Shown: positions 8,720-18,197, counted from the stretch's first letter. The stretch: 64,000 nt of DNA from Syntrophobacteraceae bacterium (GCA_003566995.1 PXBG01000044.1:1-64000); one strand, 5' to 3'. Program-made: numbers and translations. The notes: generated by a model not told the origin, from the letters alone.

Positions 8720-9363
8720 GGCGAGCGCTCCAAAACAGGAAGAAGACCCCATGGAAAGAATCCTTTGCCGGAAGAGAAAACAGAAACCCCTTATCTTTTT
8801 GGATCTTATTTGTCAAAATGATTCTTCTGAACGCACAGTCCCCTGGGAACATCCGGAATTGATGCAATGTGCGAGCTTGTGAGGGCGATTCCAACTGGCA
8901 ATTTTAACAAGATTTCGCTATTTTCTTTCACTTGACATTTCACAGCCCTCTTCAGAATGTCTCTTGATTCACGGAAAACAAAGCACACGTGTTGCGACGG
9001 GTTCAGGATTTCAGGTGATCACAGAGGAGTTTTCCGCATGGGTTCTTAGCGCATGCACGCTCAAGAACCCAGTAAGGATCTGAAACGGACGGTGCTCTGC
9101 GCCTTTCAAAACTCACCCTTCTCCCGTGAGAGATTCCAACAGGCCGGAGGCAACATGGGATCACCGGACGACATCTGCGCGAGGGTTCACGGCACTTTTC
9201 CCCACACGGAAGGAAAGAGCGAACGCGTGTTTGATCATCGTGCCATGAACATGAAAGAGAGTCTGAGCCATGGCAAAATCACCGATTCCTGCTCCATTGC
9301 AATGATCAGTGACGGAGGACATGCACCTCCCTCACCACCAGCCTGGCAAGAGGAGACCCCCTC
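8720..9363. other. Leader and promoter region before the binding-protein gene
   Basis: There is no convincing gene in this stretch. TTGACA at 8932-8937 is followed at short spacing by CAGAAT at 8953-8958, a weak promoter candidate for the rightward gene. A long hairpin at 9039-9071 is listed separately. The plus-strand frame 9053-9367 is open for 104 codons but has no recognisable features and ends four bases inside the next gene; I regard it as non-coding. Confidence 0.45.
9039..9071 (+). promoter_or_regulatory. Long stem-loop in the leader of the binding-protein gene
   Basis: TGGGTTCTT (9039-9047) pairs with AAGAACCCA (9063-9071). Inside it AGCG pairs with CGCT around a CATGCA loop, so 13 base pairs form with one bulge. 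The left arm overlaps a mini-frame (ATG GGT TCT TAG at 9038) that sits behind a GAGGAG site. No T-run follows, which argues against a simple terminator. Confidence 0.4.
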
Positions 9364-10557
9364 ATGAAGAGCCATCGAAAAATGTTTCCCAAAGCCTCTC
9401 CGATCCTCCTTGCCATCGTGGCCTTTTCAATCTTGGCCTTCTCTCAGGCTCAAGCCCGGGACCCCATAAAAATCGGAGCGCTTTTTGCCCTTTCGGGCCC
9501 CGCGGCCTCCATCGGCAAGCCCACCCAGCTCGTGGCCGAGATGGTCGTGAACAAAATCAACAAGGAGGGTGGAATCAACGGACGCCCACTGGAACTGGTC
9601 GTGGGAGACACGGAAAGCGATCCCGCCCAGGCGCTCATGGAAGCCAAACGCCTTGTGGAAAGGGAAAAGGTCATCGCTCTCATCGGCCCCACGCGCACGG
9701 ACGGAGGCATGGCCGTGAAACCTTACATAGAGGAAAAGGCACGCATTCCCATCATCATGACCACCGGGGGAGACGCGGTCATCGCGGGAGGCCCATTCGG
9801 TCCTTTCCGGTACACTTTCCAAACCCCTCAGCGCACCTCCACAGCCGTTGAAAAAGTCTACGGCTACCTGAGGGAGCAAAACATCTCACGCGTCGCTCTT
9901 CTCACGGCCACTGACCGCTTCGGGCGGGACGGCCTCAACGCCCTGGAAAGTCAGGCCCAGGAGTTTGGAATGGAAATCGTGTCCAGGGAATCTTTTTCGG
10001 TGACGGACACGGACATGACCCCTCAGCTGCTGGAAATCCGAGAGGGCAATGCTGAAGCGGTCATCTGCTGGACCATCGGTCCTGCGGGGGCTCGGGTGGC
10101 GAGAAACTTCAGGGAGCTGGGACTCACCATGCCCCTCCTTCAGTGCCACGGTCAACCGGATCCCAAGTACCTGGAACTCGCGGGAAACGCAGCCAACAGC
10201 AGCATCATGCCCTCCACCAAACTCATGGTTCACGACCAGTTGTCCGGCACAGATCCCCAGAAAGCCGTGATCGATGATTTCATCAGGTACTACACGGACA
10301 TTTTCCAGTACGACAGAGAGTACCCCATCAACACCCACTCGGGTTACGCCTGGGATGCCATTTACCTCCTGGCCAATGCTTTGAGAAAGGTGGGCACGGA
10401 CCCCGAAGCACTGAGAGACGCCATGGAACAGACCCGTGGCTATGTGGGGGTCAGCGGCATTTTCAACTTGACTCCGGAAGACCACAATGGACTTGATGTG
10501 GATTCCATGGTCATGGTCAAAGTGGAAGAGGGCCAATGGGTTCTGCTGCAGCCATAA
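9364..10557 (+). CDS. LivK-type periplasmic substrate-binding protein of an ABC transporter
   Basis: This is a secreted periplasmic-binding-protein type 1 domain protein of the branched-chain amino acid (HAAT) family, 397 residues. A clear signal peptide ends near AQA-RD (about residue 32). The mature part begins DPIKIGALFALSGPAAS, with GGINGRPLELVVGDTESDP near residue 70, the typical family opening. TATDRFGRDG and HSGYAWDAIYLLANAL are further family marks. An AGGAG site precedes the ATG. No permease or ATPase genes lie next to it; instead waaF starts 11 bases after its stop. It is therefore an orphan receptor in the window. The ligand could be an amino acid, an aromatic acid or another small molecule. 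Confidence 0.9.
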   Translation: MKSHRKMFPKASPILLAIVAFSILAFSQAQARDPIKIGALFALSGPAASIGKPTQLVAEMVVNKINKEGGINGRPLELVVGDTESDPAQALMEAKRLVEREKVIALIGPTRTDGGMAVKPYIEEKARIPIIMTTGGDAVIAGGPFGPFRYTFQTPQRTSTAVEKVYGYLREQNISRVALLTATDRFGRDGLNALESQAQEFGMEIVSRESFSVTDTDMTPQLLEIREGNAEAVICWTIGPAGARVARNFRELGLTMPLLQCHGQPDPKYLELAGNAANSSIMPSTKLMVHDQLSGTDPQKAVIDDFIRYYTDIFQYDREYPINTHSGYAWDAIYLLANALRKVGTDPEALRDAMEQTRGYVGVSGIFNLTPEDHNGLDVDSMVMVKVEEGQWVLLQP

Positions 10558-10568
10558 ATGGGGCCTCC

Positions 10569-11627
10569 ATGGGCAAAATCATGGTGCGTTCCACCAACTG
10601 GATAGGCGACGCGGTCATGACGACTCCAGCCCTGGGAGACCTTCGGGCAGCTTTCCCTCGGGCTGAAATTGTCCTGGTGGCCAATCCCATCGTTGCGGAG
10701 CTTTTCAGCGGTCACCCCCATTGTGACCGAATCCTGGTTTACGATAAAAAAGGAAGGCACCGGGGAATGGCCGGCCTGTTCAGTTTCTGCGGAAGTCTTC
10801 GCAGGGAACGTTTCGATGCGGCCATACTCTTTCAAAACGCCATGGGAGCAGCCCTCATGGCCTGTATGGCCAGAATCCCCGTGAGAGCGGGCTACCGGAC
10901 CGACGGCCGAGGAGTTTTATTGACCCACGGAGTGTCTGTGGGCAGAAGAGAAAGATCCTTGCATCACACGGACTATTATCGCAACATGCTGGACGCATTG
11001 GGAATAAGGGGTGGAGATGGAAGGCTGAACCTCTCCCTCACTCCGGGGGAAACCCAGTGGGCAGACAGTGTCCTGCAGGGTGGCGGCTGGGCCGCCATCA
11101 ACCCCGGCGCAGCCTACGGGTCCGCCAAGAGATGGTACCCGGAACGTTTCGCCCAGGTGGCTGATGCGCTCATTGAAAGGTACGGTTTAAAAGTACTCAT
11201 GACGGGAAGCACGGGTGAAGCACCCCTGGGAAGCGCCATCGCTCAAAACATGAACAAACCGGTTCTCGATCTCATGGGAAAGACAACGGTGCGCCAGATG
11301 GCTGCCCTGCTCTCCCGCTGTGCTCTCGTGATCACCAATGACTCGGGTCCCATGCACATCGCAGCTGCCCTCGACCTTCCCATTGTGGCCCTTTTCGGAC
11401 CCACTGACGCTCGAGTCACCTCTCCAAAGGGAACTTTTTGTCAAATCGTGCGCCATGAACAGGACTGTGCTCCCTGCCTGAAGCGGACATGCCCCACCGA
11501 TCACCGGTGCATGCGCGCCATCAGCTCCGATGACGTGATCCGGGCAGTGGAGGAGCTTTTTAAGAAATCTATTCAAAATGATGCATCAGCGAGCGGAAAT
11601 GTCACAAAAAAAAGGCAAGACACATAA
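10569..11627 (+). CDS. waaF: Lipopolysaccharide heptosyltransferase II
   Basis: This family 9 glycosyltransferase adds the second L-glycero-D-manno-heptose to the LPS inner core in the cytoplasm. It opens with KIMVRSTNWIGDAVMTTPA, the classic WaaF start. INPGAAYGSAKRWYPERFA lies mid-protein, and VITNDSGPMHIAAALDLPIV plus ALFGPTD mark the nucleotide-heptose-binding site. A Cys-rich stretch (CAPCLKRTCP) near the C-terminus is typical of the family. The ATG at 10569 gives 352 residues. It follows the binding-protein gene by 11 bases and its end overlaps the start of msbA, so it belongs to the LPS operon. Confidence 0.92.
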   Translation: MGKIMVRSTNWIGDAVMTTPALGDLRAAFPRAEIVLVANPIVAELFSGHPHCDRILVYDKKGRHRGMAGLFSFCGSLRRERFDAAILFQNAMGAALMACMARIPVRAGYRTDGRGVLLTHGVSVGRRERSLHHTDYYRNMLDALGIRGGDGRLNLSLTPGETQWADSVLQGGGWAAINPGAAYGSAKRWYPERFAQVADALIERYGLKVLMTGSTGEAPLGSAIAQNMNKPVLDLMGKTTVRQMAALLSRCALVITNDSGPMHIAAALDLPIVALFGPTDARVTSPKGTFCQIVRHEQDCAPCLKRTCPTDHRCMRAISSDDVIRAVEELFKKSIQNDASASGNVTKKRQDT

Positions 11628-13410
11628 CCCCATCGATCTTCCATTGACCCGAAGTGTCTACAGCAGGCTGCTGGAATACGTGAAGCCCTATTGGCGGCGA
11701 CTGTCCTTCGCCATGGTTTGCATGGTGGGAACCGCCATATGTACGGCCGCATCGGCCTACCTCATCAAGCCGGTGCTGGACGACATCTTCATCAGCCAGC
11801 GCATGGACATGCTGAAACTCCTTTCCATCGCCGTGCTCGCCATGTTCTTCATCAAGGGCGTTTGTGCCTGGGGAAACTCCTACCTCATGAACCAGGTGGG
11901 CCAAAACATCATCGCCAGCATGCGGCAGAAACTCTACAACCACATCCAAAACCTTCCCCTGTCTTATTTTGACAGAACTCCCACGGGAGTTCTCATGGCC
12001 CGCATCACCAATGACATCGCACAGATTCAGGGGGCCGTGTCAGAGGCCGTGACCGGACTGGTGAGGGATTTCTTCACCATCCTGGCCCTGGCAGTGGTTA
12101 TTTTTTACAGGGACTGGCAGATGGCCCTCATTGCCATGGTGGTCCTGCCCGTCGCTTTTTTTCCCATTGTGAAATTTGGTCGCATGCTGCGCAAAATCAG
12201 CACCAAGAGCCAGGAATCCATGGGCGATCTGTCCGTCATTCTCCATGAAACCATCGGGGGCAATCGAATTGTCAAGGCCTTTGGGATGGAAAATTATGAA
12301 AAAACCCGGTTTTCCCGGGAGAATGAACGCTACCTGCACTACATCATGAAGTCCGTGGCCGTGAGGGCCCTTTCCTCTCCTCTCATGGAATTTCTTGGAG
12401 GCGTGGGCATCGTCATCATCATCTGGTACGGGGGCTACAGTGTCATCCAGGGAGTTTCCACTCCGGGCAACTTCTTTTCTTTCATGGCGGCCATCATTTT
12501 GCTCTATGAGCCGGTGAAGCGGCTGAGCCACCTCAACAACACCCTGCAGCAGGGCGTCGCGGCGGCATTAAGGGTTTTCAATGTGATGGACACGCCCACC
12601 GAAGTGATGGACTCACCGGAAGCTCGACAGCTGCAACCGATCAGGCGATCCATCGAATTCAGAAACGTTTCTTTTCGCTACGGAAGGGACCTGGTCCTGG
12701 ATCGTGTGCAGCTCACCGTACCGGCGGGAAAAGTGTTGGCCATTGTGGGGGTCAGCGGTTCAGGAAAAACCACCCTGGTGAATCTCATTCCCAGATTTTA
12801 TGACGTGACCGAGGGCGCGGTTCTCATAGACGGCGAAGATGTGAGGTCCGTGAGCCTCTCCTCGCTGCGTTCCCAGATCGGGATTGTTTCCCAGCAAACC
12901 ATCCTTTTCAACGACTCCGTCAGAAACAACATCGGCTACGGAAGCCCCCACAAGACACACGAGGAGATCGTCAGGGCAGCCAAGGCAGCCCATGCCCTCG
13001 ATTTCATAGAACGAATGCCCGAAGGTTTTGACACGGTCATCGGTGAACAGGGACTTCGCCTTTCCGGCGGCGAACGGCAGAGACTGTGCATCGCCAGGGC
13101 AATCCTCAAGGATGCCCCCATACTCATCCTGGATGAGGCCACCTCTTCCCTGGACAGCGAATCGGAGCTGGAAGTTCAAAAGGCCCTGGAAAATCTCATG
13201 AAGGGCCGGACGACACTTGTCATCGCCCATCGCCTTTCCACCATCAAAAATGCAGACCGCATCGTCGTCCTCTCCAGAGGGAGGCTTGTGGAGGAGGGGC
13301 GCCACGAGGAGCTTCTGGAATGGGACAGCGAATACAGGAGGCTGTATGAACTCCAGTTCACTCAGATGACCGCCCCTTTGCTCAACAAGGTTGCGTCGGG
13401 TCAAGGATGA
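11599..13410 (+). CDS. msbA: Lipid A export ABC transporter MsbA
   Basis: This half-size ABC exporter flips lipid A-core across the inner membrane. Six transmembrane helices occupy residues 30-310. The nucleotide-binding domain follows, with Walker A GVSGSGKTTL (about 382), the signature LSGGERQR and Walker B ILILDEATSSLD. The H-loop is VIAHRLSTI. The length of 603 residues is usual for MsbA. The start is either the ATG at 11599 (partial GAGCGG site) or the ATG pair at 11578; both overlap the end of waaF. Its position between waaF and waaC supports the lipid A role over a generic multidrug exporter. Confidence 0.92.
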   Translation: MSQKKGKTHNPIDLPLTRSVYSRLLEYVKPYWRRLSFAMVCMVGTAICTAASAYLIKPVLDDIFISQRMDMLKLLSIAVLAMFFIKGVCAWGNSYLMNQVGQNIIASMRQKLYNHIQNLPLSYFDRTPTGVLMARITNDIAQIQGAVSEAVTGLVRDFFTILALAVVIFYRDWQMALIAMVVLPVAFFPIVKFGRMLRKISTKSQESMGDLSVILHETIGGNRIVKAFGMENYEKTRFSRENERYLHYIMKSVAVRALSSPLMEFLGGVGIVIIIWYGGYSVIQGVSTPGNFFSFMAAIILLYEPVKRLSHLNNTLQQGVAAALRVFNVMDTPTEVMDSPEARQLQPIRRSIEFRNVSFRYGRDLVLDRVQLTVPAGKVLAIVGVSGSGKTTLVNLIPRFYDVTEGAVLIDGEDVRSVSLSSLRSQIGIVSQQTILFNDSVRNNIGYGSPHKTHEEIVRAAKAAHALDFIERMPEGFDTVIGEQGLRLSGGERQRLCIARAILKDAPILILDEATSSLDSESELEVQKALENLMKGRTTLVIAHRLSTIKNADRIVVLSRGRLVEEGRHEELLEWDSEYRRLYELQFTQMTAPLLNKVASGQG

Positions 13411-13451
13411 AAATGCGCCGGAAACACCCTCACGCACACTGGAAGTAGGCC

Positions 13452-14516
13452 ATGGAACGGTTGTCAAAGGTGATGCCCGCTGCACCCCGTAAAATTCTGG
13501 TGGTGAAACCCAGCGCTCTGGGGGATGTGATCCACAGCCTGCCATTTCTCAACGCCATGCACGAGAGGTTTCCCAAGGCTCAGATTCACTGGGTGATCGC
13601 CAGGGGACTGCACACTCTTCTGGAGAACCACCCCATGATCCATCGCCTCTGGATCATGGACAAAGGGGCGTGGAAAAAACCCCGGAACCTGCCCCGGACC
13701 CTCGGCAGCCTTCGGGAGCTTTTCAAGGCGCTTCGAAGAGAGAAATTCGACCTGGTGGTGGATCTCCAGGGACTGCTCAGAAGCGGCATCATCTCTTTCG
13801 CCACGAGGTCTCCCATAAGAGTGGGATTTCAGGAAGGCCGGGAGGGCAGCACCCTTTTTTACACCCACCGGGTGACCGGCTTTGCAGGCGGCGGGGACAT
13901 CCACGCTGTGGACCGCTATTTGAAAGTGGCTCACATCCTGAGCTGTCAGCATGAATCGGAGGTGAAATTTCCACTCCCTCCCATTGTGATGACCCGGGAA
14001 AAGGAAAGAGAGCTTCAGCTTCCCCAAAAATACATCGTCATCGCCCCCGCTGCGGGAGGGGGGGCCAAAAAATGGCCTCCCCGGCGATTCGGCCAGCTGG
14101 CATCACGATTTCCCCATCCATCGGTGGTGGTGGCGGCCCCTTCCGACGAGCACATCGCACGGCAGGTGGTCTCTTTCTCGGGAGGACGTGCCATTTCCAT
14201 CGCCCGCAAGACCAACCTCCTGGAGCTGGCATGGGTCATCAAGGGGGCCCAGTTCGTCGTGTGCAACGACACGGGCCCCATGCACCTGGCGGCAGCTCTC
14301 AATGTTCCGGTCTTTGCCCTTTTTGGCCCCACCAATCCCAAACGAACAGGTCCCTATGGATTGGGCCACACGGTGTTGACAAAGGAGCTCCCCTGTTCTC
14401 CCTGTTACAGAAGGAGGGCATGTTCCACCCTGGAATGCATGGAAAGCCTCACGGCGGAAGAGGTTTACGGAATCATCGCGGAAAAGTCTGACCCACCCAG
14501 AATGCCATCCCTCTGA
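13452..14516 (+). CDS. waaC: Lipopolysaccharide heptosyltransferase I
   Basis: This family 9 glycosyltransferase (354 residues) transfers the first heptose onto Kdo of the LPS inner core. It begins with ILVVKPSALGDVIHSLPFLN, the pattern of WaaC. The central GYR-like region reads RVGFQEGREGSTLFYTHRV. The donor site shows VVCNDTGPMHLAAALNVPVF and ALFGPTNPKRTGPYG. The conserved Cys cluster is CSPCYRRRACSTLEC. The gene lies 41 bases after msbA and 21 before waaL in the same operon. WaaC and WaaF are distinguished here by their N-terminal motifs and order. Confidence 0.9.
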   Translation: MERLSKVMPAAPRKILVVKPSALGDVIHSLPFLNAMHERFPKAQIHWVIARGLHTLLENHPMIHRLWIMDKGAWKKPRNLPRTLGSLRELFKALRREKFDLVVDLQGLLRSGIISFATRSPIRVGFQEGREGSTLFYTHRVTGFAGGGDIHAVDRYLKVAHILSCQHESEVKFPLPPIVMTREKERELQLPQKYIVIAPAAGGGAKKWPPRRFGQLASRFPHPSVVVAAPSDEHIARQVVSFSGGRAISIARKTNLLELAWVIKGAQFVVCNDTGPMHLAAALNVPVFALFGPTNPKRTGPYGLGHTVLTKELPCSPCYRRRACSTLECMESLTAEEVYGIIAEKSDPPRMPSL

Positions 14517-14537
14517 CCAGAAGCAGGTGAGTTCATC

Positions 14538-15734
14538 ATGTCCCAGGTAAAAACGGCTGATTCTCATACCTTTGAAGGACTGAAAAAGACCTTTTTTCAA
14601 AAAACCCGCCAGTGTGAAGACCCTCTTCTTCTTTTGCTGGGCTTCGCCATGGTCCTTTCCGTTTCCGCAGGAGCCATTCTCGCAGGGGTGATCACGGGGG
14701 TGTGGGTGCTGAACGGAAGCCTGAAGGAGCGATGGCTGGAAATACGCAGCAACCGTGTGGCGGTGGCCTGTCTTCTGTTCTTTGCCCTTCATGTTGTGGG
14801 AATGCTCTGGACCGAAGACCTTCGGTGGGGCCTTTACATGATCGAAAAGCAGTGGCGGCTTCTGTTTGTTCCCATACTGATCACCATGATGCGAAAGGAA
14901 CGGGCAGATCACTACATCGCCGCTTTTCTGGCGGGTATGACTGTGCTTCATCTCGTGTATTACATGTACGCCCTTGAGTTCACGGGACTGAGAATACAGA
15001 GTCATGTGACCTACAATGTTCTGCTGGCGGTGGCAGCCTATCTGACTCTCTATTATATGTTTTTTAGAGAAATAAACAGAAAATACAAAGTATTATTGTT
15101 TTTTCTGTTCATTTCTTTTTCAGTCAATATGTTCATCACGATTGGAAGAGCCGGGCAACTCGCCTACTTCATAGCCATTTCACTTATTCTTTTACAATAT
15201 TACAACACCAATTTAAAAAAAGGAATAATACTCGTTATTGTCATAATTCCATCACTATTTGCATCTGCATATATTATAAGCGATACATTTCGCTACAGAG
15301 CATACACTGCGGTCGATGAGATCATTAACTACGAAAGAGACAAGCCATCTAAACATGTAAATGACAGGATCACCTTTTATCTAAATACTTTGCATATAAT
15401 AAAATCAAATCCAATAGCTGGAGTTGGAACTGGAGATTTTCCAGAAGAATACAGAAAAATCAATTCAAAATTTTCGCCAGGTGTTGAAGAAATTTACAAT
15501 CCACACAATAACTACCTGATGGTGACTGCCAAACTTGGAATTATTGGACTGATTTTCTTTATTTACATATTTTACACACAGTTTATCCATGCAAAGAAAA
15601 CCAACGACCAATATAAAAACTTAAGATTTGCACTTCTTATAATTTTTTTATTTGTAATGAATTTTGACTCTTACATGGTATCTTACTATAGCGCTGTTGT
15701 TTACGTTTATTTTACCGGTTTCCTATACAAATAA
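14538..15734 (+). CDS. waaL: O-antigen ligase family protein, mosaic gene
   Basis: This polytopic membrane protein (398 residues, about 11-12 hydrophobic segments) has the O-antigen ligase/polymerase Wzy_C pattern. WaaL joins O-antigen to lipid A-core in the periplasm. The large periplasmic loop near residues 270-330 holds DRITFYLNTLHII, PIAGVGTGDF and YNPHNNYLMVTAKLGIIGL. The His of the PHN motif is the usual catalytic candidate. Its place after waaC supports ligase rather than polymerase. Base composition changes abruptly: codons 1-167 resemble the neighbouring genes, whereas from about 15040 the sequence is very AT-rich with many AAA, ATA and AAT codons. The reading frame continues unbroken across the change. 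Confidence 0.85.
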   Translation: MSQVKTADSHTFEGLKKTFFQKTRQCEDPLLLLLGFAMVLSVSAGAILAGVITGVWVLNGSLKERWLEIRSNRVAVACLLFFALHVVGMLWTEDLRWGLYMIEKQWRLLFVPILITMMRKERADHYIAAFLAGMTVLHLVYYMYALEFTGLRIQSHVTYNVLLAVAAYLTLYYMFFREINRKYKVLLFFLFISFSVNMFITIGRAGQLAYFIAISLILLQYYNTNLKKGIILVIVIIPSLFASAYIISDTFRYRAYTAVDEIINYERDKPSKHVNDRITFYLNTLHIIKSNPIAGVGTGDFPEEYRKINSKFSPGVEEIYNPHNNYLMVTAKLGIIGLIFFIYIFYTQFIHAKKTNDQYKNLRFALLIIFLFVMNFDSYMVSYYSAVVYVYFTGFLYK

Positions 15735-15856
15735 AATGTTTTTTGAGTCCCTGAAAACCGGTCCATCGCCTGCCCAACAGCGGCGAAACTTAATCTTTCT
15801 GATGATTTTGTGGCATGCAAGGGAGATCTATCCTGAGACAGCACAGGCATCCGGAC

Positions 15857-16654
15857 ATGAATGTGCCCATCAGCGCCACTGTACTCGCCAAGAACAGTGA
15901 GCGGACCATCGGCGAGTGCCTCAGGGCGCTGCGGGCGTTTGACGAGGTCATTGTGCTGGACAATGGTTCCACTGACCAAACCATGAACATCGCATCAGCT
16001 TTTCCCAATGTGACCCTTCTCGAGAGCGGCATGGAAGGTTTTGGTCCCCTCAAAAATTTTGCCGCGCGAAATGCCCGGCATGACTGGATTCTCAATGTGG
16101 ACAGCGACGAGATACTGAGCGATGAGCTGGTCCGGGAAATCGCCCACTTGAAGCTGGATGAGCGTCACGCCTATTCCATGGTCCGGGAAAATTTTTTCAA
16201 TGGAAGACTCATCAAGTGTTGCGGCTGGTACCCCGACCGGGTGCTGCGGCTGTACAACAAATGCCAAACCTCTTTTGAGGAGAAACTGGTCCATGAAAGC
16301 CTTCAAAAGAAGAAGGGGATCAAGATTGTTCCCCTGCGACACCCCATGCGCCACTTTTCCTATCGAAACGCTTCCGACCTTCTGGATAAAATGAAGCACT
16401 ACGCCCAACTGTATGCCAGGGAGAATGCAGGGACCAAAAAATCGGGTCCCCTCAAAGCGTCCTTCCATGCCCTCTTTGCATTCGTGAGAAACTATTTTCT
16501 TCAAAGGGGCTTTCTGTATGGTTATGAAGGGCTGCTCATTTCCGTGTCCAATGCGGGAGGGGTTTTTTACAAATACATCATGCTCCATGAGGCAAACCAG
16601 GCACCGAAGAAGTGCCCCAAAGAACGGCAATGCAACAGCTCATGGAATCAGTAG
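15857..16654 (+). CDS. Family 2 glycosyltransferase, LPS core (WaaE/KdtX-like)
   Basis: This cytoplasmic GT2 enzyme of 265 residues resembles WaaE/KdtX beta-1,4-glucosyltransferases, which decorate LPS inner-core heptose. The start is MNVPISATVLAKNSERTIGE. VLDNGSTDQT and the DxD-like NVDSDEILSDELV follow, then RVLRLYNK and VHESL, all characteristic of this subfamily. The ATG at 15857 matches where relatives begin; its ribosome-binding site is weak, and an ATG at 15815 is a less likely alternative. It closes the rightward LPS operon, and its last seven bases overlap the convergent sugar-transferase gene. Normal base composition resumes here after the AT-rich half of waaL. Confidence 0.85.
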   Translation: MNVPISATVLAKNSERTIGECLRALRAFDEVIVLDNGSTDQTMNIASAFPNVTLLESGMEGFGPLKNFAARNARHDWILNVDSDEILSDELVREIAHLKLDERHAYSMVRENFFNGRLIKCCGWYPDRVLRLYNKCQTSFEEKLVHESLQKKKGIKIVPLRHPMRHFSYRNASDLLDKMKHYAQLYARENAGTKKSGPLKASFHALFAFVRNYFLQRGFLYGYEGLLISVSNAGGVFYKYIMLHEANQAPKKCPKERQCNSSWNQ

Positions 16655-18057
16655 GCTCCTTTTCGGCTCACGATGGAGCGGACAGTCTTGAAAATGATCT
16701 TCATGTCCAGCCAGAAAGAGTGGTTCCGAACATACCAGGTGTCCAGCTTGACCCTTTCTTCGTAGCTCTCCGTGTCGCTCCTTTCTCCTATCTGCCACAA
16801 GCCCGTGATTCCCGGCTTCATGGAGCAGTAAAGCCCCCCGTGCTCTCGGTAATGTCGGTCCAGCTCCGAGGCCACGATGGGGCGGGCTCCCACCACGCTC
16901 ATGTCCCCCTTGAGCACATTGAGAAACTGAGGCAGTTCGTCCAGGCTGCTCATGCGCAAGAACCTCCCCAGAGGGGTCACTCTCGGATCATCCTTGAGTT
17001 TCTGATTTTTTTCCCCCTCCTTTCGAGCCTTCGGATCCTTAGCAAGAATTTCCTTCAATTTCTGGTCAGCTCCCACGTACATGGTCCGAAACTTCAGACA
17101 CTGAAAAGGCTTGCCCGTGGAGGTGATCCGCTGGTGACCGTAAAAGACGGGGCCTCCATCCTGCAGCTTGACCACAAGGGCAATGAGTGCCAAAAGGGGA
17201 AAGGAAACCACCAGGACGAGAATTGAAAAGACGATGTCAAAGTAACGCTTCCCCCGGTTATAAGGATTGAAATTGAGCAGCAGCGTCTCTCCCAATGTTT
17301 CAATGGTGGAGTTGAACAAACGAAAGAAGTAAAGATCGGGAACGAGGAAAATCTGCGCCCCCATTGTGCGGCAGCCGTTCAATATACCCAGGATTTTTTT
17401 CTCTGCGCGCATGGGAAGTGCAATGTAGATGTAATCCACCGGTGCCGACTGAAGATACCGGGAGAGTTCATCCACTTTTCCCAGAATGGGCTTGTCCGTG
17501 AGTTCAACCGGGGAATTCTCTTTGTAGTCATCAAAAAAACCCGCCACCCGAATACCTGCCCAAGGAGTGTTCTCGATCTGCTGGGCCACGCTCATCCCCA
17601 GATCTCCGGCCCCCACGATGACGGCCGTTCTCAAATCCCCGCCTCTTTTTCGAATGCTTCGCAGAATCAATCTGCTGATCAGGTGAAAAAAGAAAATGAG
17701 AAAGGGGGTGAGAATGATCCAGAGCAGCACGACCACCCTGGAATAGGCGTAGGAAACTTTGAACGCGAAAGCCAGAAACAGCAGTATGCCCACCACCGAG
17801 CCCCAGGCCTTGAGGATGACGATCAGTTCCTGATAGAGATTGCTCCCCCGCCATGACCGGTACAGCTGAAAGGAGTAAAAAACGAAATAGGACAGGACAC
17901 CGGAAACGATCATGAGATATTTATAGTGATCGTAGTGTTCCACATCCACATCATACAGAAAAACGAGGAATATGAGCAAAACCGCCACGATCAGACAATC
18001 GAGACCGTGCAGTATTTTCACCATGAAAGCGCCTTTTTCTCGAAAACTGGTTTCCAT
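16648..18057 (-). CDS. Undecaprenyl-phosphate sugar-1-phosphate transferase (WbaP-like)
   Basis: This polyisoprenyl-phosphate hexose-1-phosphate transferase starts O-antigen or exopolysaccharide repeat synthesis at the inner membrane. Residues 1-150 hold four to five membrane segments. A CoA-binding-like Rossmann domain follows, with AVIVGAGDLGMSVAQ and VAGFFDD. The C-terminal catalytic domain begins KRYFDIVFSILVLVVSFPL and has KFRTM, LGRFLRMSSLDELPQ and GDMSVVGARP, the standard signature. I choose the ATG at 18057 (469 residues) because relatives start with a similar FREKGAF stretch; the ATG at 18024 has a better-spaced AAGG site and is possible. The sugar cannot be told from sequence. A family 4 glycosyltransferase lies upstream on the same strand. 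Confidence 0.88.
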   Translation of the reverse strand: METSFREKGAFMVKILHGLDCLIVAVLLIFLVFLYDVDVEHYDHYKYLMIVSGVLSYFVFYSFQLYRSWRGSNLYQELIVILKAWGSVVGILLFLAFAFKVSYAYSRVVVLLWIILTPFLIFFFHLISRLILRSIRKRGGDLRTAVIVGAGDLGMSVAQQIENTPWAGIRVAGFFDDYKENSPVELTDKPILGKVDELSRYLQSAPVDYIYIALPMRAEKKILGILNGCRTMGAQIFLVPDLYFFRLFNSTIETLGETLLLNFNPYNRGKRYFDIVFSILVLVVSFPLLALIALVVKLQDGGPVFYGHQRITSTGKPFQCLKFRTMYVGADQKLKEILAKDPKARKEGEKNQKLKDDPRVTPLGRFLRMSSLDELPQFLNVLKGDMSVVGARPIVASELDRHYREHGGLYCSMKPGITGLWQIGERSDTESYEERVKLDTWYVRNHSFWLDMKIIFKTVRSIVSRKGAY

Positions 18058-18197
18058 GACCTCTGAACTTAAATTGAATTGTTTGCGGGACAGGACCCGC
18101 CCACTGAATGGCTCGCAGCAGGCTGACATGAAAATGCCACAAGAGAACAGAATTCAGGACAACATTCTCTGTGAGGGTTTCTGTGGCAGCTGTTTTT

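Noticed and set aside
9053-9367. Open frame of 104 codons before the binding-protein gene
   Set aside because: Lies within the leader, starts inside a hairpin loop and has no recognisable sequence features.
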